DNA of 64,000 nt. It comes from Comamonadaceae bacterium. Its GTDB lineage: Bacteria > Pseudomonadota > Gammaproteobacteria > Burkholderiales > Burkholderiaceae_C. Shown here piece after piece: positions 59,295 through 64,000 of this stretch. Under the pieces are notes generated by a model. It was not told the DNA's origin and did not search any database. It saw only the letters and a list, made by a program, of their open reading frames with translations. The stretch's first letter is position 1, and the number at the start of each line of letters is the position of its first letter. Made by a program: the position numbers and the translations under genes. The DNA is taken from assembly GCA_027484575.1 (NCBI GenBank), contig JAIXSQ010000001.1, positions 1 to 64,000 of the forward strand. Reading direction: 5' to 3'.

Positions 59295-60044
59295 CTACAC
59301 CCGCCGGAACACCAGGTCCCACACCCCGTGCCCGAGCTTGAGCCCGCGGCGCTCGAACTTGGTCTCCGGCCGGTAGGCCGGCCGCGGCGCATAGCCGTCG
59401 GCGGTGTTGGCCAGCAGCGGCTCGGCGCCCAGCACCTGCAGCATCTGCTCGGCGTAGGGCTGCCAGTCGGTGGCGCAGTGCAGGTAGCCGCCGGGTGCCA
59501 GCCGCCCGGCCAACTGGTGCACCAGCGGCGGCTGGATCAGGCGGCGCTTGTGGTGGCGCAGCTTGTGCCAGGGATCGGGGAAGAACACGTGGATGCCGGC
59601 CAGCTGGCCGGGCTGCAGCATCCGGTCGAGCACCTCGACCGCGTCGTGCTGCACGATGCGCAGGTTCTGCAGGCCGCGCTCGCCGATGTGCTTGAGCAGC
59701 GCGCCCACGCCGGGCTCGTGCACCTCGCAGCCCAGGAAGTTCACCTCGGGCATCAGCGCCGCGATGTGCGCCGTGGCATCGCCCATGCCGAAGCCGATCT
59801 CCAGCACGGTGGGCGCCTGGCGGCCGAAGGTGGCGGCCAGGTCCAGCGGCTGCGGCCGCCAGGGGACGATGTAGCGCGGGCCCAGCTCGGCCAGCGCGCG
59901 GGCCTGGCCGGTGGTGGTGCGGCCGGCGCGCATCACGAAGCTGCGGATCGCGCGCGGATGCGCCACGCCCTCGGGGGCGGTGGCAGGGGCGTCGGGGGAG
60001 TCGTGCGGGGCGGCCGGGGGCGCGCCGGAGTCGGTGGCGGTCAC
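59295..60044 (-). CDS. trmB: tRNA (guanine-N7-)-methyltransferase
   Basis: 249 residues. Methylates G46 of tRNAs with SAM. The Rossmann motif [10 protein letters not shown] (about 85-94), [26 protein letters not shown] (about 161-176) and the C-terminal P-x-T-K-F-E-R-R-G-x-x-L-G-H are all diagnostic. I use GTG 60044, the first start after the gluQ stop; the two genes overlap by four bases. The first 30 residues are Ala/Pro-rich and not conserved. Confidence 0.93.
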   Translation of the reverse strand: MTATDSGAPPAAPHDSPDAPATAPEGVAHPRAIRSFVMRAGRTTTGQARALAELGPRYIVPWRPQPLDLAATFGRQAPTVLEIGFGMGDATAHIAALMPEVNFLGCEVHEPGVGALLKHIGERGLQNLRIVQHDAVEVLDRMLQPGQLAGIHVFFPDPWHKLRHHKRRLIQPPLVHQLAGRLAPGGYLHCATDWQPYAEQMLQVLGAEPLLANTADGYAPRPAYRPETKFERRGLKLGHGVWDLVFRRV

Positions 60045-60964
60045 CGGCCCGATTGTAGGAAGGGCCACGCGGCCACCCAGGCGGCCAGCGCATCGGGCAC
60101 GGTGCCGTGCCGCGGCGGCAGGCCCAGCACGGCGGCGGCCGCGTTCAGCGCCTGCAGCGGCTGCGCCAGGTCCAGCGGCTGCGCGCCGTTCTGCTTGGAC
60201 AGCTTCTGGCCGTCGGCCGCCAGCACCAGCGGCGTGTGCAGGTACGACGGCGTGGGCAGCCCCAGGGCCTGCTGCAGCAAGAGCTGGCGCGGCGTGTTGT
60301 CGGCCAGGTCCTCGCCGCGCACCACGTGCGTGATGCCCTGCCACGCGTCGTCGACCACCACGGCCAGCTGGTAGGCCCACAGGCAGTCGGCGCGCCGCAG
60401 CACGATGTCGCCCACGGCCTGCGCCACGTCCTGCGCCTGCGGTCCCAGGCGGCGGTCGGTCCAGGCCACCATCCCGGCCGGCACGCGCAGCCGCACCGCA
60501 CGGGCCGGCTTGCCGTGCAGGCCGTCGCGGCAGGTGCCGGGGTAGGGTGCTTCCTCGCCGCGGGCGCGGGTGCGGCCCTGCGCCGCCAGCGCGGCCTCGA
60601 TGTCCTTGCGCGAGCAGCCGCAGGGATAGGCCAGGCCGCGGGCCAGCAGCCGGTCGAGCGCGGCCTGGTAGGCGGCGCCGCGGGTGGACTGCCACACCGG
60701 CGGCGCATCCGGGTGCAGGCCGCAGGCGGCCAGCTGCCCCAGGATGCCCTCGGCCGCGCCGGGCACGCAGCGCGGCGTGTCCACGTCCTCGATGCGCACC
60801 AGCCAGGTCCCGCGCTGCGCCCGCGCGTCGAGCCAGGACGCGAGCGCGGCGACCAGCGAGCCGGCGTGCAGCAAGCCGGTGGGGGAGGGGGCGAAGCGGC
60901 CGGCGTAGCGGAGGTCGTCACCCCCGCGCAGGCGGGGGTCCAGCGGCGGCGTGGGGACGTGCAT
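60041..60964 (-). CDS. gluQ: Glutamyl-Q tRNA(Asp) synthetase
   Basis: 307 residues. Attaches glutamate to queuosine of tRNA-Asp. Class I motif [14 protein letters not shown] (about 24-37), R-I-E-D-V-D-T-P, the zinc-site segment C-G-C-S-R (about 115-119) with Y-P-G-T-C, and K-L-S-K-Q-N-G-A (KMSKS-like). No ATG, GTG or TTG occurs between the ATG at 60964 and the conserved R-Y-A-G-R-F, so about 18 extra residues are translated from the REPIN at 60917-61000, including D-P-R-L-R-G-G-D-D. Confidence 0.92.
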   Translation of the reverse strand: MHVPTPPLDPRLRGGDDLRYAGRFAPSPTGLLHAGSLVAALASWLDARAQRGTWLVRIEDVDTPRCVPGAAEGILGQLAACGLHPDAPPVWQSTRGAAYQAALDRLLARGLAYPCGCSRKDIEAALAAQGRTRARGEEAPYPGTCRDGLHGKPARAVRLRVPAGMVAWTDRRLGPQAQDVAQAVGDIVLRRADCLWAYQLAVVVDDAWQGITHVVRGEDLADNTPRQLLLQQALGLPTPSYLHTPLVLAADGQKLSKQNGAQPLDLAQPLQALNAAAAVLGLPPRHGTVPDALAAWVAAWPFLQSGR

Positions 60965-61000
60965 GGGGCAGGACTGGATCCCCGCCTGCGCGGGGATGAC
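60917..61000. repeat. REPIN-like paired palindrome, copy 12, overlapping gluQ start
   Basis: GTCACCCCCGCGCAGGCGGG-GGTCCAGCGG, spacer, CAGGACTGGATCCCCGCCTGCGCGGGGATGAC. The left hairpin is inside the gluQ reading frame and the gluQ ATG (60964) lies between the two hairpins. The right hairpin could mask the ribosome-binding site in the mRNA. Confidence 0.85.
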
Positions 61001-61045
61001 GGTGGAGGCGGCAATCGCCGCGCCGGATCGCCGACGCTGCGCGGG

Positions 61046-62143
61046 CTAGCCCTCCAGCGCCGCCAGCGCCAGCTCCAGCCCCGACACGAAGGCGTGCTCG
61101 GCGCGGTGGCCCAGGCACCAGTCGCCGGCCACGCCCAGGCCGATGCGGGCGTCCCACAGGTGCGAGCGGCCCAGCGGGGTCATGGTCTTGGCATAGCGCC
61201 AGCGCTTGAGGTCGGCATGCGCGGGCTGGGCGCGGATGCCGGTCACCTCGGCGAAGGCCTTGAGCAGCTTGGCGCGCACGCGCTCCTCGTCGTCGCCCAG
61301 GTGCTCGAGCGACCACGCCGGGCTGGCCTGCACGGTCCAGCGCTCGACGCTGCCGCGGCGCGGCTTGGACGACTCGCGCGCCAGCCAGGCGATGCGGTGG
61401 TGGGTGGACAGCGCGGCGTTCCACTGCGGGCCCAGGTGCGGCAGGCCGGGCTGCGCGGCCTGGGGGAAGGCCAGCATCAGCGTCCAGCACGGCGCGATGT
61501 CCACCCCGGCCAGCTTCTCGACGAACTTGGGCGCGAGCTTGCTGCGCGCGAGCAGCTCGCCGGCCTGCGGCGCGGGCATGGCGAGCAGCACGGCGTCGAA
61601 GCCGGCCAGCACGCGCAGGCTCTCGTCGGCGCCTTCGGCGCGCAGCTGCCAGCGTTTGGGGTCCAGCGCGTCGCGCTCGATGCCCACCACGCGGGCGGCC
61701 AGCTGCAGCCGGCCGGCGCCGGCCAGGGGCGCGGCCCACTGGCGCGGCAGCGCGTCCATGGCCGGGGCGGCCACCCAGTGCGGCTCGCGCGTGGGCAGCG
61801 CGGCCTCGGCCACGCGGCCGGCCGGGTCGAGCACCCGCACCGCATTCGCGCTCCAGGGCCGCAGCACGCCGGGCGAGGCAGCGTCCAGGGCCTGCTGGAA
61901 CCGGGGATCGCGCACCGTGACGTACTGCGTGCCGTGGTCGAAGCTGCCGAATGGCGTCTCGCGGCTGGCCATGCGGCCCCCGGGCTTGGTGGCCTTGTCC
62001 AGCAGCGTGACCTCGACGCCGGCCTGCGCCAGCGTGCGGGCGCAGGCCAGGCCGGCGAGGCCGGCGCCGACGACGGCGATGCGGCGGGCAGCGGGGGTGG
62101 GAGAGGACGGCGAGGTGGGGAAGGTGGCGGGCATTGCGGACAT
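61046..62143 (-). CDS. FAD-dependent amine-oxidase-like protein
   Basis: 365 residues. The N-terminal dinucleotide-binding motif V-V-G-A-G-L-A-G-L-A-C-A (about 24-35) and E-V-T-L-L-D-K-A are followed by K-P-G-G-R-M-A-S-R (about 54-62), and the C-terminal G-V-A-G-D-W-C (about 335) closes the FAD site. It resembles the renalase/NAD(P)-binding amine-oxidase-like group conserved in proteobacteria. Cytosolic; substrate unknown. ATG 62143 starts 8 bases after the LysR stop. Confidence 0.85.
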   Translation of the reverse strand: MSAMPATFPTSPSSPTPAARRIAVVGAGLAGLACARTLAQAGVEVTLLDKATKPGGRMASRETPFGSFDHGTQYVTVRDPRFQQALDAASPGVLRPWSANAVRVLDPAGRVAEAALPTREPHWVAAPAMDALPRQWAAPLAGAGRLQLAARVVGIERDALDPKRWQLRAEGADESLRVLAGFDAVLLAMPAPQAGELLARSKLAPKFVEKLAGVDIAPCWTLMLAFPQAAQPGLPHLGPQWNAALSTHHRIAWLARESSKPRRGSVERWTVQASPAWSLEHLGDDEERVRAKLLKAFAEVTGIRAQPAHADLKRWRYAKTMTPLGRSHLWDARIGLGVAGDWCLGHRAEHAFVSGLELALAALEG

Positions 62144-62150
62144 TCTGGCA

Positions 62151-63104
62151 TCACGGCCGGGGCGGCCCGTCGTGGCGCTCCAGCAGCGCGCGCCGGGTGG
62201 CCGGGCTCTCCAGCTGCTGCAGCCACCATTGCAGGCCCCGGCCCGGCCCCAGCGCACCGGCGGCGCGCCACGCATAGGTGGCCCGCGTCACCCGCGGCGG
62301 GCGCGCGGTCGCGCGCTCGACCAGCAGCCCGGCCGCGATCCAGGGGCGGGCCATGGGCTCGGGCAGGAAGCCCACGCCCAGGCCGCGCAGCTGCGCATCG
62401 AGCTTGGCCCGCATGGTGGGCACCGTCAGCACGTCCTGGCCGGCCAGCAGGCCCAGCGTGAGGCCGCCGCCGCGCGGCGTGGAGTCGGCCACCGCCACCG
62501 CGCGGTGGCGCAGCACCTCCTCGTCGGGCAGGGGCTGGGCGACCCGGGCCAGCGGATGGTGCGGCGCGATCGCGAACACGAACGGCAGCTCGCCCAGCAC
62601 GCCGCCCTGGATGCCGGCGTTGGTGCCGGGCTCGATGGCCGAGCCCAGGGCCAGGTCGGCCTGGCCGGCCACCAGCGCCTGCAGCGTGCCCGACAGCGCC
62701 TCGTCGCGCAGCCGCAGCCGGGTGGTGGGCGCGACCGCGAAGAAGGCCTGCGCCAGCTCCATCACGGTCGCGCAGGAGATGACCGCGTCGACCGCGATGG
62801 TCAGCTGCGACTCCCAGCCGGTGGCCACGCGCCGCACCCGGTTGGCCACCGCGTCGACCTCGGCCAGCAGCCGCTCGCCCTCGCGCAGCAGTTCGGCGCC
62901 CGCGTCGGTGAGCCTGGCCTGGCGCGAGCCGCGGTCGAACAGCAGGGCGTCCAGCGCGTCCTCGATCTGGCGCACGCGGTAGGTGACGGCGCTGGGCACC
63001 AGGCCCAGCTCGCGCGCCGCGGCCGCGAAGCTGCCGGCCCGCGCCACCGCCTGCAGCAGGGCCAGGGTGTCGGGCGTGAGGACGTCGCGGGGGGTGGCGG
63101 GCAT
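62151..63104 (-). CDS. LysR-family regulator, divergent from pirin gene
   Basis: 317 residues: winged helix (about 8-66) with A-R-A-G-S-F-A-A-A-A-R-E-L-G and S-A-V-T-Y-R-V-R-Q-I-E-D, then an effector domain. Upstream of its start lies TTCA-GTTTTTTT-GAA (63113-63127), which fits the LysR T-N11-A form. It is divergent from the pirin gene and probably controls it; the FAD oxidoreductase follows 7 bases downstream and may be in the same transcript. Confidence 0.92.
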   Translation of the reverse strand: MPATPRDVLTPDTLALLQAVARAGSFAAAARELGLVPSAVTYRVRQIEDALDALLFDRGSRQARLTDAGAELLREGERLLAEVDAVANRVRRVATGWESQLTIAVDAVISCATVMELAQAFFAVAPTTRLRLRDEALSGTLQALVAGQADLALGSAIEPGTNAGIQGGVLGELPFVFAIAPHHPLARVAQPLPDEEVLRHRAVAVADSTPRGGGLTLGLLAGQDVLTVPTMRAKLDAQLRGLGVGFLPEPMARPWIAAGLLVERATARPPRVTRATYAWRAAGALGPGRGLQWWLQQLESPATRRALLERHDGPPRP

Positions 63105-63112
63105 GGCGTGCG

Positions 63113-63127
63113 TTCAGTTTTTTTGAA
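63113..63127. promoter_or_regulatory. Candidate LysR binding site (T-N11-A dyad)
   Basis: TTCAGTTTTTTTGAA between the divergent LysR and pirin genes: imperfect dyad TTCA/TGAA flanking a T-run, in the expected autoregulatory place 8-23 bases before the LysR start. Confidence 0.45.
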
Positions 63128-63220
63128 TGATGCCATCAAGCCGATGCGCCCTGCGGCCGGGGGCAGGCACCTACATTGCCCCCATCGACCACACGTTGGT
63201 CTTGCCGAAAGGAGCCCCGC

Positions 63221-63922
63221 ATGCAATCCGTCCGCCGATCCCGTGAACGCGGCCATGCCGACCACGGCTGGCTGCAGTCGATGCACAGCTTCTCGTTCGC
63301 CGACTACTTCGACCCGCGCTGGATGGGCTGGGGCAACCTGCGGGTGATCAACGAGGACCGGATCGCCCCGGGCACCGGTTTCGGCACCCATGGCCACCGC
63401 GACATGGAGATCATCAGCTACGTGCTGTCGGGCGAGCTGGCGCACAAGGACAGCATGGGCAACGTCAAGGGCATCCCGCCCGGCGACGTGCAGCGCATGA
63501 GCGCCGGCACCGGCGTGATGCACAGCGAGTTCAACCATGCGCCGCAGCAGCAGACGCATTTCCTGCAGATCTGGATCGAGCCCGACCAGCGCGGCATCCC
63601 GCCCAGCTACGAGCAGAAGACCTTCGCCGACCAGGACAAGCGCGGCCGGCTGCGGCTGGTGGCCTCGCCCGACGGCGCCGAGGGCTCGGTGACGATCCAC
63701 GCCAGCGCCCGGCTGTATGCCGGCCTGCTGGACGGCGCCGAGCAGGCGCAGCTGCAGTTGGCCGACGGCCGCAAGGGCTACGTGCACCTGGTGCGCGGCG
63801 AGCTGGTGGCCAACGGCGAGCGGCTGCAGGCCGGCGATGCGCTGGTGCTCGACGGCGAGACCCGCCTGCAGCTGGAGGCCGGCCGCGACGCCGAAGTGCT
63901 GGTCTTCGACCTGGCGGGCTGA
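63221..63922 (+). CDS. Pirin-family bicupin protein
   Basis: 233 residues. The pirin cupin motif G-T-H-G-H-R-D-M-E-I-I-S-Y-V (about 48-60) and H-S-E-F-N-H (about 103-108) supply the His3-Glu metal ligands; a second cupin fold follows. Some members are quercetin 2,3-dioxygenases, others act as regulators. AAAGGAG lies 6 bases before ATG 63221. It is divergent from a LysR gene that is likely its regulator. Confidence 0.92.
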   Translation: MQSVRRSRERGHADHGWLQSMHSFSFADYFDPRWMGWGNLRVINEDRIAPGTGFGTHGHRDMEIISYVLSGELAHKDSMGNVKGIPPGDVQRMSAGTGVMHSEFNHAPQQQTHFLQIWIEPDQRGIPPSYEQKTFADQDKRGRLRLVASPDGAEGSVTIHASARLYAGLLDGAEQAQLQLADGRKGYVHLVRGELVANGERLQAGDALVLDGETRLQLEAGRDAEVLVFDLAG

Positions 63923-63975
63923 GCCCCGCCGCCATCCACCCCCTTCACATCCAACCACGCACAGGGAGCCACGCC

Positions 63976-64000
63976 ATGAACACCGCCACCGCCACCCATT
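63976..64000 (+). CDS. Start of next gene (partial, 8 codons)
   Basis: ATG 63976 with AGGGAG 9 bases upstream opens M-N-T-A-T-A-T-H before the window ends. It is 53 bases after the pirin gene on the same strand, so probably in its operon. The product cannot be told. Confidence 0.5.

Overview
The window is GC-rich double-stranded chromosome from a betaproteobacterium, most probably Burkholderiales and close to Comamonadaceae. The support is the mix of families: a Bug-type tripartite-tricarboxylate solute-binding protein, an imuA-imuB-dnaE2 SOS mutasome, scoAB, YnfA, a CmpX-like channel, and the many genes starting at ATGA overlaps. I infer the taxon from gene content and composition; no rRNA or other marker is present.

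Region 1 (1-12970) is a mobile island of visibly lower GC. From its inner edge leftwards, all on the minus strand, it carries a four-gene recombinase module (12570-7067: three tyrosine recombinases and a small helix-turn-helix/coiled-coil protein). A czcI-czcC-czcB-czcA heavy-metal efflux operon follows, then a small secreted metal-cluster gene cut by an IS3-family element whose end is at 112. The order recombinases-then-cargo resembles Tn554-type transposons. The island stops directly after the stop codon of an ABC permease gene at 12971; its other end is not in the window.

Region 2 (12971-26507) is core-like: ABC permease, hemerythrin, ABC ATPase, miaA, a lipoprotein hydrolase, mutL, DedA, a PAS-LuxR regulator divergent from scoAB with a palindrome between them, a secreted hypothetical protein and a two-component system.

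Region 3 (26632-30971) is a tight five-gene minus-strand operon: a thermostable-hemolysin-family (GNAT-like) protein, an AMP-dependent ligase, a haem-oxygenase-like diiron oxidase, a short-chain dehydrogenase and a secreted TPR protein. I read it as an undescribed small-molecule or lipid pathway and not as a toxin locus. A 3-methyladenine glycosylase sits upstream.

Region 4 (31830-44817) holds an SOS box driving imuA-imuB-dnaE2, then a PEBP-like protein, a DnaQ-type exonuclease, a small DUF4258-like protein, a VWA protein and a WYL regulator. After these, in a lower-GC segment, come a MazG-type pyrophosphohydrolase and an 831-residue protein that joins a PD-(D/E)XK nuclease-like domain, a DUF2075 helicase and a C-terminal S24/LexA-like domain. 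This pair is my best candidate for an undescribed (probably anti-phage) system.

Region 5 (44801-64000) is accessory metabolism and housekeeping: enoyl-CoA hydratase, DUF1653, a lipoprotein, YnfA, LysR with a Bug protein, a ModA-like binding protein, a NylB-like hydrolase, two paralogous small membrane proteins flanking a secreted thermonuclease and tRNA-Gly(CCC), a CmpX-like channel, alaS-tlpA-transglutaminase, trmB, gluQ, an FAD amine-oxidase-like protein, LysR/pirin, and the start of one more gene. A ~145-bp intergenic element is duplicated around the thermonuclease locus, with a hairpin kept by compensatory changes.

Across the non-island part, at least thirteen REPIN-like paired palindromes (12 loci) sit between genes, and one forms the start of gluQ. 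None lies in the 1-12970 island or between about 38.9 and 54.6 kb.
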